This document shows positions 1 through 8,124 of a DNA stretch of 36,219 nucleotides, one piece after another; the stretch's first letter is position 1; each line of letters starts with the position of its first letter. The notes beneath the pieces are model-generated. The model saw nothing but the letters and a program-made list of their open reading frames with translations, was not told where the DNA came from and did not search any database. The DNA comes from Rhizobiales bacterium 65-9 (lineage in GTDB: Bacteria; Pseudomonadota; Alphaproteobacteria; Rhizobiales; Beijerinckiaceae): positions 8,087-44,305 of the forward strand of contig MKVY01000044.1 in NCBI GenBank assembly GCA_001899525.1. The letters are read 5' to 3'. A program made the translations under genes and the position numbers.

Positions 1-1
1 G

Positions 2-367
2 CTTTGTGCAAAACCGGGGACCGTCCACGTCTGCTGGTCGCACGTCCGTCGGCGACTCTACGAGTTTGCCGCCGCCGCCGGCGGCGGCCCGGCGCTGATC
101 GCCAACAAGACGTTGCAGCGCATCGGCCGGCTCTATGTGATCGAAATGGATATCCACGGTCGCGACGCCAGCGAACGGCCCGCCGGCCGCGAGGAGAAGG
201 GCCGGCCGATCGTCGGCGCGCTCGAACCCTGGCTGGGCGGTCGGCTCGCGCCCGTGGTCGCGGGTTGTCTGGCGCAGCGTCTGGGAGATCAGCGCTGGAG
301 CGCCTTCTTTTGTCGCTTGGGATATTCCCCATCAAGAGACATGGAAATCGATATCCCGAAGTCATGA
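2..367 (+). pseudogene. IS66-type transposase remnant (C-terminal part, runs off left edge)
   Basis: Read from base 2 in one frame, the translation contains a CWSHVRRRLYEF-like stretch and then LQRIGRLYVIEMDIHGRDASER, EEKGRPIVGALEPWL. This is the order seen in the central-to-C-terminal part of IS66 family transposases (CWAHxRRKFYE, RIxxLYAIExxIRG, RxxRSRPLVexLexWL). After about position 250 the family similarity fades: the usual RYALxRWxxLxxFLxDGRxxIDNN motif is not there, only a degenerate LAQRLGDQRWSAFF, and the frame stops at 365-367. The piece is therefore truncated or decayed and cannot encode an active enzyme. An Ala/Gly run is encoded by a GCC/GGC palindrome at 69-89. No terminal inverted repeat or target duplication is visible. 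The family call comes from remembered motifs, not from a search. Confidence 0.72.
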
Positions 368-421
368 GCCAGTTTCATAAAAAACGGGCGGGAAGTTTTT
401 TGTAGTCTCTCTATTTTCGAC

Positions 422-434
422 TTATTGCAATGTA
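422..434 (+). promoter_or_regulatory. Possible LysR-type operator (T-N11-A) upstream of the regulator gene
   Basis: The leader of the LysR gene is AT-rich compared with its surroundings and contains TTATTGCAATGTA. This fits T-N11-A and has the 8-base palindrome ATTGCAAT at its centre. LysR proteins commonly bind such sites near their own promoters. The motif is short and could occur by chance, and no clear -35/-10 pair was found beside it. Confidence 0.22.
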
Positions 435-498
435 AAAACAACGCTGTTAGCGTGAGAAGCGGCCGCCAACGCGCTTTGCGGGCTCATTGATTTGATTC

Positions 499-1512
499 AT
501 GATGGTGATGCGCTTCAGACGCCTTCCTCCCATTTCCGCCCTGTCCGCGATCGAGGCCGTCGCGCGGCTCGGCAGCGTCACCAAGGCGGCCGCGGAGATC
601 GGCCTCACGCAGAGCGCTGTCAGTCACAACATCCGGCTGGTCGAGGAAACGCTCGGCGTGACCTTGTTTCGCCGCGACGCCGGCGGGACCGAGGTTCTGG
701 CGCGGGGCGAGACGCTGGCGAGCGCGATCCAGGAAGGATTGACGCGCATCGCAGACGCGATCGCCGCGATCCGGCGCAATGACGCCGGTCCCTCGCTGAC
801 CGTCAGCGTGCTGCCCGGCTTTGCAGTCAAGTGGCTGTTCCCGCGCCTGATCCGCTTCGACGGAGTCAATCCGAACATCGAATTGTCGATCATGACGACC
901 GCCAATCTCGTCGATTTCGACGCTGGCGAAACCACGGTCGCGCTGCGCTATGGCACCGGCAAATATCCTGGGCTGCATGTCGAGCGCCTGTTCGGCGAGG
1001 AGATGTTTCCCGTCTGCTCGCCCGCCTATGCGGCGGCGGAAGGCAAGCAACTCCGCAGTCCAGCCGATCTCGGCCGCCACATGCTGCTGCATGACGAGAT
1101 CTGGCCATTGAGGCCGACCGTGCCGGGCTGGCGCTCATGGCTCGACAATGCCGGCTATCCCGAGATCAGCGCCGAGCGCGGCCGCCATTTCAGCCAGTCG
1201 AACATCTCGCTTCAAGCGGCCATCGCCGGCTTGGGCGTGGCGCTGGGGCGCTCGCCTCTCGTTCTCGACGATCTTGCCGAAGGACGGCTGATGCGGCCGT
1301 TCGGGCCGGCCGTTCCGACCGGCTACGCCTATTATTTCGTTTGTCCGCACCGGGCGCTCGAAATCGAAAAGATCAGCGTGTTCCGCGAATGGCTGATGGC
1401 GGAGGCGGCGGCGACGCGAACGGCGCTCGGTCTGGCCGAGGAGCGCAGCGCGGACGATAAGCCCGCTCCGGCGGCAAGGCGGCGACTGTCCGCGCACACG
1501 GAGCGGGCATGA
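499..1512 (+). CDS. LysR-family transcriptional regulator (GcvA-like)
   Basis: A 337-residue protein with an N-terminal winged helix-turn-helix at about residues 8-67 (LPPISALSAIEAVARLGSVT, then AAAEIGLTQSAVSHNIRLVE) and a periplasmic-binding-like effector domain from about residue 90 to 300. The LPPLxALxxFExxARxxSxTxAA pattern is typical of the GcvA branch of LysR regulators. Three in-frame ATGs lie at 499, 502 and 508 with no strong ribosome site, so the start is uncertain by a few codons. The stop overlaps the next ATG (ATGA at 1509-1512), so the regulator is the first gene of the catabolic/transport operon, whereas most LysR genes are transcribed divergently from their targets. It probably senses the operon's substrate or an intermediate; this is inference from position. 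The C-terminal 35 residues are polar and low-complexity, probably outside the fold. Confidence 0.93.
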   Translation: MMVMRFRRLPPISALSAIEAVARLGSVTKAAAEIGLTQSAVSHNIRLVEETLGVTLFRRDAGGTEVLARGETLASAIQEGLTRIADAIAAIRRNDAGPSLTVSVLPGFAVKWLFPRLIRFDGVNPNIELSIMTTANLVDFDAGETTVALRYGTGKYPGLHVERLFGEEMFPVCSPAYAAAEGKQLRSPADLGRHMLLHDEIWPLRPTVPGWRSWLDNAGYPEISAERGRHFSQSNISLQAAIAGLGVALGRSPLVLDDLAEGRLMRPFGPAVPTGYAYYFVCPHRALEIEKISVFREWLMAEAAATRTALGLAEERSADDKPAPAARRRLSAHTERA

Positions 1513-2345
1513 CGCTGCTGGCGGCCAACCGGAACGGCGAGCAGCGGGAGCGATCGCGCGGTGGTCTGCGCAACTCTCCTCTGTTCGACATTCTCCTGTT
1601 TCTGGTCGTCGCTGCGGGCCTCGTCGCGCTTGCCGCGCGCGGCGCGGCTGACATGGACTATACATGGCAATGGGCGCGCCTCGCGCCTTATCTCTGGCGC
1701 GTCGTCGATGGCGAGATCATTCCCGGCAGCCTCGTCAAAGGCCTTCTGGTGACGCTTCAGATCGCCGGCGTCGCGGCGCTGTTGACCTTGCCGCTCGGAC
1801 TTGCGCTGGCGCTTGCGCGTCTGTCCGACAGCATCGTCGGCCGTTTTCTCGCCGCCGCCTATGTCGAAATCATCCGCAACACGCCGCTGCTCCTGCAGAT
1901 TCTGATCGTTTATTTCATCATCGGCCGCATTTTCGGACTTTCGCGATGGTGGTGCGGAGTGCTCACGCTTGCCTGGTATGAGGCCACCTTCGCAGCGGAG
2001 ATCATTCGCGGCTCGATCCTTGCGGTGGCGCGCGGACAATGGGAGGCAGGCCGCGCGCTCGGGCTTGGCGGATTCGACATCTATCGTTCGATCGTTCTAC
2101 CGCAGGCGCTGCCTCTGATGGCGCCGCCGATGACGGGCGTGCTGGTCAACCTCGTCAAACATTCCTCAATCGTCAGCGTGATCGCGATTTTCGATCTGAC
2201 GAATGAAGGCCGAACGATCGCCGCCGACACATTCATGAGTTTTGAGGTCTGGCTGGTCGTCGCCACGATGTATCTGAGCGTCACGGTGACGATGTCGCTA
2301 CTCGCGGCCTGGCTTGAAAAGCGTCTGGCGCCGGTCTTGCGATGA
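1509..2345 (+). CDS. Polar amino acid type ABC transporter permease (HisM/GlnP family), first
   Basis: A 278-residue inner-membrane protein with hydrophobic segments near residues 23-42, 80-105, 120-145 and at the C-terminus. It has the family's cytoplasmic EAA loop (GQWEAGRALGLGGFD, then IVLPQALP) at about residues 175-200, which docks on the ATPase. The periplasmic stretch after TM1 (DYTWQWARLAPYLWR) is typical of the polar amino acid/opine permease family. The start overlaps the LysR stop by 4 bases. It probably pairs with the permease at 3310-4224 as a HisQ/HisM-like heterodimer, with the binding protein between them. The ATPase lies 3.3 kb downstream. Substrate is not predictable; family members import amino acids, opines and related small anions or zwitterions. 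Confidence 0.92.
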   Translation: MTLLAANRNGEQRERSRGGLRNSPLFDILLFLVVAAGLVALAARGAADMDYTWQWARLAPYLWRVVDGEIIPGSLVKGLLVTLQIAGVAALLTLPLGLALALARLSDSIVGRFLAAAYVEIIRNTPLLLQILIVYFIIGRIFGLSRWWCGVLTLAWYEATFAAEIIRGSILAVARGQWEAGRALGLGGFDIYRSIVLPQALPLMAPPMTGVLVNLVKHSSIVSVIAIFDLTNEGRTIAADTFMSFEVWLVVATMYLSVTVTMSLLAAWLEKRLAPVLR

Positions 2346-2415
2346 TGAAGCGGGTGAAAGCGAATCCGAAACACGAAGACCGGCGGCTCGCTTGCGTTTA
2401 ACGGAGGAGGTTGTG

Positions 2416-3237
2416 ATGAAATCAATTCAGATCGTGAAAGGCGTCGCTGCGGCGTTGATGGCGTTCGCTCTGGCGGGATCTGCTGCGGCGCAGCAGCCGA
2501 GCCAAGGCAAAATGATCGAGCAGGTCAAGAAGCGCGGCAAGCTTCAGGTCGGCATGGCGAGTTTCGTTCCCTGGGCGATGCGCGACAAACAAGGCGCCTG
2601 GATCGGCTTTGAGATCGACGTCGCCAAAAAACTCGCCGGCGATCTGGGCGTCGAGCTCGAATTGATGCCGACGGCGTGGGATGCGATTATTCCGTCGCTC
2701 AATGCGTCGAAATTCGATGTGATCATCGGCGGGCTGTCGATCACCCCGGCGCGTCAGGAAAGCGTCGAATTCACCGCGCCCTATTCGCAGTCCGGCGTCG
2801 GCGTCACCGCGAGCAAGAAGCTCGCGGCCAATCTCAAATGGCCCGACGATTACAACAAAAGCGACATCACCTTCACCTGCAAGCGCGGCATCGCCGCGTG
2901 CAACGAAGTGCAGAAGCAGTTCCCCAAGGCGACTCTGCGCCAGTTCGATGATGCGGCGATCGCTTTCCAGGAAGTCATCAATGGCAACGCCCACGCTTCC
3001 GTGTCGAGCGAGCCGGCGCCGACCTTCGTGACGCTTCAAAATCCCAATCAGCTGTTTCAGCCCACCAAAGACTATCTTCTGGTTGGTCGCGAGGGGATGG
3101 CGCTGCGCAAGGGCGACCCTGACAGCATCGCCTTCCTCAACGCCTGGATCGCCAAGGCGAATGACAGCGGTTGGCTGAAAGAGCGGCACAGCTACTGGTT
3201 TCGCGGCCGCGACTGGGCCGAACAGGTTGCGCAATAA
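2416..3237 (+). CDS. Periplasmic solute-binding protein, family 3 (polar amino acid type), first
   Basis: The ATG at 2416 is chosen because GGAGGAGG (2403-2410) lies 5 bases before it and because a clean signal peptide follows: positive start, hydrophobic core, probable cut after residue 25 (SAAA/QQ). The ORF is open further upstream, but that part is polar and lacks family similarity. The mature protein has the SBP_bac_3 pattern: KRGKLQVGMASFVPWAM, GFEIDVAKKLAGDLGV, and SITPARQESVEFTAPYSQSG, whose Arg and FTxPY stretch usually contact the ligand carboxylate and hinge. Two cysteines (TCKRGIAAC) could form a disulfide in the periplasm. It sits between two permease genes and should deliver ligand to that pair. 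Confidence 0.93.
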   Translation: MKSIQIVKGVAAALMAFALAGSAAAQQPSQGKMIEQVKKRGKLQVGMASFVPWAMRDKQGAWIGFEIDVAKKLAGDLGVELELMPTAWDAIIPSLNASKFDVIIGGLSITPARQESVEFTAPYSQSGVGVTASKKLAANLKWPDDYNKSDITFTCKRGIAACNEVQKQFPKATLRQFDDAAIAFQEVINGNAHASVSSEPAPTFVTLQNPNQLFQPTKDYLLVGREGMALRKGDPDSIAFLNAWIAKANDSGWLKERHSYWFRGRDWAEQVAQ

Positions 3238-3309
3238 CGCGAGCATGGCCGTCGCCGCGTCTCACGCAGGCGACGGCGCATCGCTCTCCCGCAAGATTGT
3301 GCAGGCGTA

Positions 3310-4224
3310 ATGTCGCTGACCCACACCGCCAATCGCAGACCGGCCAAGGCGCGAAGGCGCCTTGGCGCGCTCGACCTCGCGCTGCTCGCGGCGCTGGCCG
3401 CTGTTTGCGTCTACACTGCGTTGCGGATTGAAAACGGGCTGAATTATCGTTGGGACTGGCGGGTCGTAACGACCTTCCTGATCAAAACCGATCCTGCGAC
3501 CGGCCGCATCGCGCCGAACCTGCTGCTCGAAGGACTGTTCACCACCTTGCGGCTGGCTTTCTGGGGCCTTGCATTTGCGGCGCTGATCGGCGTCGTCATG
3601 GGCGTCGCCCGCACCAGCAAGCGGTTGCTTCCCCGGCTCATCAGCGGCGCCTATGTCATGCTGGTTCGCAACATTCCCCCGCTGGTGTTCGTCTTCATCG
3701 TGGTGTTTTTTATCGGCAGCCAGATATTGCCCGTGCTCGGAATCAGTCAGGCCGTTTCGGAGGCCTCGCCGACGAGCCGCTGGTGGCTGTCGCTGTTATT
3801 CGGGCAGCCCGCCTTGATCGAGAATTTTGTCGCCGGCGTCTTTTGCCTCGCTCTTTTTTCGGGCGCCTATGTGGCCGAAATCGTGCGCGCCGGCATTCAA
3901 TCGGTCTCGAAAAACCAGATCGAGGCGGGCGACAGCCTGGGTCTGTCGCGCATCGATCTGATGCGTTTCATCATCATTCCGCAGGCGCTTCGCAACGTCC
4001 TGCCGCCGCTGGCCAATCAGTTCATTCAGCTGATCAAGGATTCCTCTCTGGTGTCTCTGGTGTCGATCCAGGAGCTGACCTTCATGGCGCAGGACATTCA
4101 GGTGCTGACCAATAAGGTCTTCGAGGTTCTGCTCTTCACTGGCGCGGTCTATTTCGTCATCTGCTACGGCCTCTCGCTCATCTTCAGCGCGCTCGAGCGG
4201 CGCGCCGCCAGCGCCCGGAGATAA
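3310..4224 (+). CDS. Polar amino acid type ABC transporter permease, second
   Basis: A 304-residue permease with a hydrophobic segment after a basic N-terminus (residues 18-38), then a 40-residue periplasmic stretch, then four more membrane segments. The EAA loop (NQIEAGDSLGLSRIDLM, then IIIPQALRNVLPP) is canonical. It is somewhat longer than the first permease because of a loop around SQAVSEASPTSRWWLSLLF. This loop is common in the larger subunit of glutamate/aspartate or opine type transporters. It follows the binding-protein gene by 72 bases and ends 4 bases before the amidohydrolase start. It is likely the partner of the permease at 1509-2345. Confidence 0.92.
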   Translation: MSLTHTANRRPAKARRRLGALDLALLAALAAVCVYTALRIENGLNYRWDWRVVTTFLIKTDPATGRIAPNLLLEGLFTTLRLAFWGLAFAALIGVVMGVARTSKRLLPRLISGAYVMLVRNIPPLVFVFIVVFFIGSQILPVLGISQAVSEASPTSRWWLSLLFGQPALIENFVAGVFCLALFSGAYVAEIVRAGIQSVSKNQIEAGDSLGLSRIDLMRFIIIPQALRNVLPPLANQFIQLIKDSSLVSLVSIQELTFMAQDIQVLTNKVFEVLLFTGAVYFVICYGLSLIFSALERRAASARR

Positions 4225-4228
4225 GTCG

Positions 4229-5218
4229 ATGACGAGCGTCGACATGCACTCTCACTACTATGGCGGCCTGGTCGACGACCTGCGGCTGCGGACGGCGCGC
4301 CCCTTTGTCTCCAGCGATGCGCAAGGCCGTCCTGTTCTGAACGCCATGACGGCAAGCACGGTCATGACCGCGGGCTATGTCGACCTGCCGGCTCGGCTTG
4401 CTTTCATGGATCAGGCTGGGATTGATACGCAATTGCTGACGTTTCCGGGCGCTCTCGGGCTTGACGTCATGCCAGTCGCGGAAGTCGGGCAGGCGATTCG
4501 CGACTTCAACGATCATCTCGCCGCGATCTGCCGCGCATCGTCCGGCCGTTTCATCGGGCTGGCGGGGCTGCCGCTCGCCGATTTGGCTCAGGCGAGCAAC
4601 GAGTTGCGGCGGGCGAGACATGAGCTCGGGCTTCTCGGCGCCATTCTGCCGGGAAATTTCTTTCTTAGCATTGCCAAGGCGGAGGAGCTGCGGCCGGTTT
4701 TCGCCGCAGCGAACGACGTCAAAGCCCTTCTTCTCATCCATCCCGGCCTTGCGCCGGGAGAAGCGCCGCCCGAATCCTACGATGATACGTCCGTTTATCG
4801 GGCGTCGGCCCTGCAACTCCAGGCGTCGCTTTCGCACATGGGCCTTACGTTGCTGTTCGGAAAGCTGCTCGACGACTATCCCGACGTGACGGTGCAACTG
4901 GTCAATCTCGGCGGCACATTGCCATTCATCATCGAGCGGCTTGAGGCGATCGCGCTATCGCGCCCGCCCCACGAGCCGTTCCCGCGCGAGAAGCTGCGCA
5001 GACTCTATTATGACTTCGCGTCTCTTGGCCCGCGCGCGCTTGAAACCGCCGTCAGGGTGATCGGCGCGGACCGCATCATGCTTGGCACGGACTATCCGAT
5101 CTTTGCGCCCGGTGACGTGCTTGAAACCATCACTGCGGCGCAGATCAGCGCGGAGGAGCGCGACCGGGTTCGATCGGGAACGGCGCGCGCTTTGTTGACG
5201 CGCTTGAATGGGGGATAG
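4229..5218 (+). CDS. Amidohydrolase-2 family protein (ACMSD/decarboxylase-like)
   Basis: A 329-residue TIM-barrel metal-dependent enzyme of the amidohydrolase_2 type. The family includes aminocarboxymuconate-semialdehyde decarboxylase, gamma-resorcylate decarboxylase and the picolinate-pathway decarboxylase PicC, as well as hydrolases. Visible sites are the N-terminal metal motif DMHSHYYGG (H7, H9), LLIHPG (H171) and LGTDYP (D288). The strand that usually reads AHLGG or AHGGG instead reads VNLGGTLPF, placing Asn226 where the family normally has a catalytic or metal-associated His. The gene starts 4 bases after a permease stop and is followed 5 bases later by a RidA gene. The same neighbour types, an ACMSD and a RidA-type 2-aminomuconate deaminase, occur in nitrobenzoate/3-hydroxyanthranilate degradation. 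Decarboxylase is favoured over hydrolase by context only. Confidence 0.85.
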   Translation: MTSVDMHSHYYGGLVDDLRLRTARPFVSSDAQGRPVLNAMTASTVMTAGYVDLPARLAFMDQAGIDTQLLTFPGALGLDVMPVAEVGQAIRDFNDHLAAICRASSGRFIGLAGLPLADLAQASNELRRARHELGLLGAILPGNFFLSIAKAEELRPVFAAANDVKALLLIHPGLAPGEAPPESYDDTSVYRASALQLQASLSHMGLTLLFGKLLDDYPDVTVQLVNLGGTLPFIIERLEAIALSRPPHEPFPREKLRRLYYDFASLGPRALETAVRVIGADRIMLGTDYPIFAPGDVLETITAAQISAEERDRVRSGTARALLTRLNGG

Positions 5219-5223
5219 AAGCG

Positions 5224-5631
5224 ATGATCGAGCGATTTTCGAGCGGGCGGCCCTGGGAGGAGAGATTCAAATATTCCCGCGCCGTCATGGCCGGTCCGTT
5301 TTTCCAGACCTGCATGACATCGCCCTCGGATCCCGCCGGCGGCATCATGCATCCAGGCGACGTCGGCGGACAGACACGGCGTTGCCTGACCATCATCGGA
5401 GAGACGCTGGCTCACGCGGATTTGAGCTTCTCCAGCATCATCGCAAGCAAGATCTATCTCCTGGACACGCGCCTCTGGGAGGAGGCGGGTGAAGTCCACG
5501 CCGCCATGGTCGGCGACGCTCGGCCGGCTCTCTCGTTTCTGGGCTGCGCCAATTTCTGGCATCCGGATATTCTGGTCGAGGTCGAGATCACTGCTTACGA
5601 TCCGCGCAGGACGCTTGCAGCCATTCGCTAG
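5224..5631 (+). CDS. RidA/YjgF-family protein (possible enamine/imine deaminase)
   Basis: A 135-residue single-domain protein of the usual RidA length. It has the family's C-terminal signature: [10 protein letters not shown] followed by [12 protein letters not shown], where the Arg binds a substrate carboxylate in characterised members. The centre ([20 protein letters not shown], then [10 protein letters not shown]) matches the RidA helix and strand that normally reads QTRQVLENIxxxLxxAG, then VVKxTVYLxD. RidA proteins hydrolyse reactive enamines and imines; specialised members such as 2-aminomuconate deaminase act in aromatic-amine catabolism. It lies 5 bases after the amidohydrolase gene, so a dedicated pathway role is more likely than general housekeeping. 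The N-terminus ([17 protein letters not shown]) is that of an outlying subgroup. Confidence 0.9.
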   Translation: MIERFSSGRPWEERFKYSRAVMAGPFFQTCMTSPSDPAGGIMHPGDVGGQTRRCLTIIGETLAHADLSFSSIIASKIYLLDTRLWEEAGEVHAAMVGDARPALSFLGCANFWHPDILVEVEITAYDPRRTLAAIR

Positions 5632-5689
5632 ATTATTGCCGGCCGCGCTCGATATGCGAGGCGGCTATGATCAAGGGGGAGATCGCTTC

Positions 5690-6445
5690 GTGTCACTTTC
5701 TGCCACCGCGCCGATCATGATCGACGTTCGCGGCGTCAACAAATGGTTTGGCGATTTCCATGCGCTGAAAGGCGTCAGCCTGCAGGTCAGATCAGGCGAG
5801 AAGGTGATCGTGTGCGGTCCTTCCGGCTCCGGCAAGTCGACAATGATCCGCTGCATCAACCGGCTGGAGCCGCATGATGAAGGACATATCTTCGTCGAAG
5901 GAATCGAGCTGACTGACGAAGTGCGCAACCTTGCCGCGATTCGCAGCGAAGTCGGCATGGTGTTCCAGCAGTTCAATCTGTTTCCGCATATGACCGTGCT
6001 CGACAATCTCGTGCTCGCGCCGATGCGTGTTCGTGGAAGCTCCCGGCGCGATGCGGAAGAGCAGGCGATGCACTACCTGACTCGGGTGCGCATCGCAGAG
6101 CAGGCGAAAAAATATCCGGCCCAGCTCTCCGGCGGTCAGCAGCAGCGCGTCGCAATCGCGCGGGCGCTGTGCATGAAGCCAAAAGTCCTGCTCTTCGACG
6201 AGCCGACGTCGGCGCTCGATCCGGAAATGATCAGCGAGGTGCTCGATGTGATGGTCGGTCTCGCGCGCGACGGCATGACGATGATCTGCGTGACCCACGA
6301 GATGGGCTTCGCGCGCCAGGTGGCCGACACGATGGTGTTTATGGATCACGGCGAGATTGTCGAGATCGCGCCAACGCAGGATTTCTTCGCTGCGCCGAAG
6401 AGCGAGCGCGCCAAGCTTTTCCTCAGTCAGATCCTGGCTCATTGA
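5690..6445 (+). CDS. Polar amino acid type ABC transporter ATPase (GlnQ/HisP family)
   Basis: A GTG start at 5690 is preceded by AAGGGGGAGA (5673-5682) at normal spacing and gives 251 residues, the usual GlnQ length. The longer upstream reading overlaps the RidA gene and has no family similarity. Walker [10 protein letters not shown] is at residues 43-51, followed by a Q-loop ([14 protein letters not shown]), signature [15 protein letters not shown], Walker [13 protein letters not shown] and H-loop VTHEMGFA. All parts needed for ATP hydrolysis are intact. It is the only ATPase gene in the first 14 kb, yet there are three permease genes and three binding proteins, so it may energise more than one permease complex. 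The downstream permease starts 15 bases after its stop. Confidence 0.95.
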   Translation: MSLSATAPIMIDVRGVNKWFGDFHALKGVSLQVRSGEKVIVCGPSGSGKSTMIRCINRLEPHDEGHIFVEGIELTDEVRNLAAIRSEVGMVFQQFNLFPHMTVLDNLVLAPMRVRGSSRRDAEEQAMHYLTRVRIAEQAKKYPAQLSGGQQQRVAIARALCMKPKVLLFDEPTSALDPEMISEVLDVMVGLARDGMTMICVTHEMGFARQVADTMVFMDHGEIVEIAPTQDFFAAPKSERAKLFLSQILAH

Positions 6446-6460
6446 TTGCGGCGCGCTGAA

Positions 6461-7243
6461 ATGTCCCTGTCAATTCGAAATCTCCTCGCCGTTCTGGCGC
6501 TGACGCTTGTTCTGGGCGGCTGCGGCGGCGGCTCCTATGTCTGGGGCTGGTACGTCCTGTCGCCGAAGCTCCCGAAGGGGCAGGACAATCTGCTCTTCCT
6601 GCTGAGCGGAGTGGGATATACCGTCGCGGTCGCGCTCTGCGCGATCGCGATCTCGGTTGTTCTTGGACTGCTGATCGCGCTGCCGACGCTGTCGACCAAT
6701 CGTTATGCGCGGGCTGTGAGCCGCACTTACGTCGAAATCCTTCGCTCCGTGCCCATGCTGGTCATGGTGCTGTGGGTCTATTATGGGCTTCCGGTTCTTT
6801 TCAATGTCAGTCCAGGCGTTTTCACCGCCGGCGTGATCGCGCTCGCATTGTGCGACAGCGCGTTTGAAGCTGAGATTTTCCGCGCCGGCATCCAGTCGAT
6901 CGATCGCGGCCAGCGCGAGGCGGCCGACGCGCTTGGCCTGAGCTATGTCGACAAGATGCGCTATATCGTGTTGCCGCAGGCGATCAGACGCGTCCTTCCG
7001 CCGCTCGGAAACCAGTTTGTCTATATGCTGAAAACCTCGTCGCTTCTGTCGGTGATCGGCCTGACCGAGCTGACGCGGCGCGCCAACGAGCTGATCGTCA
7101 CCGAATATCGGCCGCTCGAAATCTACAGCTTCCTGGTTCTGGAATATCTCGTGCTCATCATGATCGCGTCCTGGCTCGTTCGCCGGCTCGAGAGACGCAT
7201 GGCGGCGGCCGATCGCCAATTTCAGGCGAAGAACAACAGTTAA
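6461..7243 (+). CDS. Polar amino acid type ABC transporter permease, third
   Basis: A 260-residue permease beginning at the ATG at 6461; a TTG at 6446 would add five residues. Core membrane segments follow FLLSGVGYTVAVALCAIAIS, with the family's first periplasmic/TM pattern RTYVEILRSVPMLVMVLWVYYGLP and the EAA loop GQREAADALGLSYVDKM, then IVLPQAIRRVLPP. The first 30 residues (LAVLALTLVLGGCGGGSYVW) form an extra hydrophobic segment with a lipobox-like LGGC, unusual for this family; it may simply be the first membrane helix. It probably works with the adjacent ATPase and one or both binding proteins that follow 26 bases later, perhaps as a homodimer. Confidence 0.92.
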   Translation: MSLSIRNLLAVLALTLVLGGCGGGSYVWGWYVLSPKLPKGQDNLLFLLSGVGYTVAVALCAIAISVVLGLLIALPTLSTNRYARAVSRTYVEILRSVPMLVMVLWVYYGLPVLFNVSPGVFTAGVIALALCDSAFEAEIFRAGIQSIDRGQREAADALGLSYVDKMRYIVLPQAIRRVLPPLGNQFVYMLKTSSLLSVIGLTELTRRANELIVTEYRPLEIYSFLVLEYLVLIMIASWLVRRLERRMAAADRQFQAKNNS

Positions 7244-7269
7244 GTCTTTCACGACCGGGGAGGGTCTTC

Positions 7270-8076
7270 ATGCTACGTTTCGCAAATGCCATTTCTGCGG
7301 GATTGACGGTCCTGTCGCTGCTCGCCTTGCCGGCGGCTGCGCAGGATCCGGCGCAATCGCGCCTCTTTCAGGTGCAGAAAAGCGGCGTGCTCAAGGTGGG
7401 GATGACCGGCGACTATCAGCCGATGACGTTCCGCGACACGCAGACGCGGGAATTCGTCGGGCATCAGGTCGACATCGCGCGGGAGCTGGCCAAGGATCTC
7501 GGCGTCAAGGTCGAATTCGTGCCGACCGACTGGAAGACAATGATCAATGGACTCGTCGCCAACAAGTATGACATCGCGATCAGCGGAACCTCGATGAGTC
7601 TTGCGCGCGCCAAGACCGTCGGCATGATCGCGAGCTGGGGAACGAATGCGTTTGTGCCGATCGTGCGCAAGGAGAATGCGGACAAATACAAATCCTGGGA
7701 CGATCTCAATCAGAAGTCGCGCAAGGCCGGCGTGACGCTGGGCACCACGATGGAGGACTTCATCAGGGCCGAATTGCCGCAGGCCGATATGCGTCGGGTC
7801 GAGGCGCCAGGCTCCGGCTGGCAGGAGGTTCTGGCCAATCGCGTCGACTACACGATCTCGACCATGATCGAGGCGTCGGCGATTGCAAAAGAGCATCCGG
7901 AACTGGTGTTGATTTTCACGGATCAGGCGCGAAACGCGCTGCCCATGACGTTCCTGACGCCCATCGAGGACCAGATCTGGATTCATTTTCTCAACAATTG
8001 GGTCTATCTGAAGAAGACGGCGGGCTATTTCGACGGCCTCAACCAGAAATGGGGCATCGTGCTCAAGTCGCAGTAA
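7270..8076 (+). CDS. Periplasmic solute-binding protein, family 3, second (altered ligand motif)
   Basis: A 268-residue protein with a signal peptide probably cut after residue 24 (PAAA/QD). GVLKVGMTGDYQPMTFRD, VGHQVDIARELAKDLGVKVE and TDWKTMINGLVANKYDIAIS follow the SBP_bac_3/cyclohexadienyl dehydratase-like pattern. It is a clear paralog of the next gene; long stretches such as AKDLGVKVEFVP are identical. The ligand segment, which in relatives reads RxxxxxFTxPY, here reads ARAKTVGMIASWGTNAF, so the TxPY element is gone. It may bind a different ligand or bind differently. The start has GGGGAGGG (7257-7264) about 5 bases upstream. Confidence 0.92.
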   Translation: MLRFANAISAGLTVLSLLALPAAAQDPAQSRLFQVQKSGVLKVGMTGDYQPMTFRDTQTREFVGHQVDIARELAKDLGVKVEFVPTDWKTMINGLVANKYDIAISGTSMSLARAKTVGMIASWGTNAFVPIVRKENADKYKSWDDLNQKSRKAGVTLGTTMEDFIRAELPQADMRRVEAPGSGWQEVLANRVDYTISTMIEASAIAKEHPELVLIFTDQARNALPMTFLTPIEDQIWIHFLNNWVYLKKTAGYFDGLNQKWGIVLKSQ

Positions 8077-8124
8077 AAGGCGCTCCATCGGAGCCGCGCA
8101 CGAACAATCCAACGGAGAGTTGAT

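Noticed and set aside
69-89. GCC/GGC perfect palindrome
   Set aside because: It lies inside the transposase remnant and simply encodes an Ala/Gly run; there is no reason to see a regulatory site.
379-401. AAAAAAC/GTTTTTT inverted repeat upstream of the LysR gene
   Set aside because: The stem is almost entirely A-T and would be weak; it has no matching copy that would mark an insertion-sequence end.
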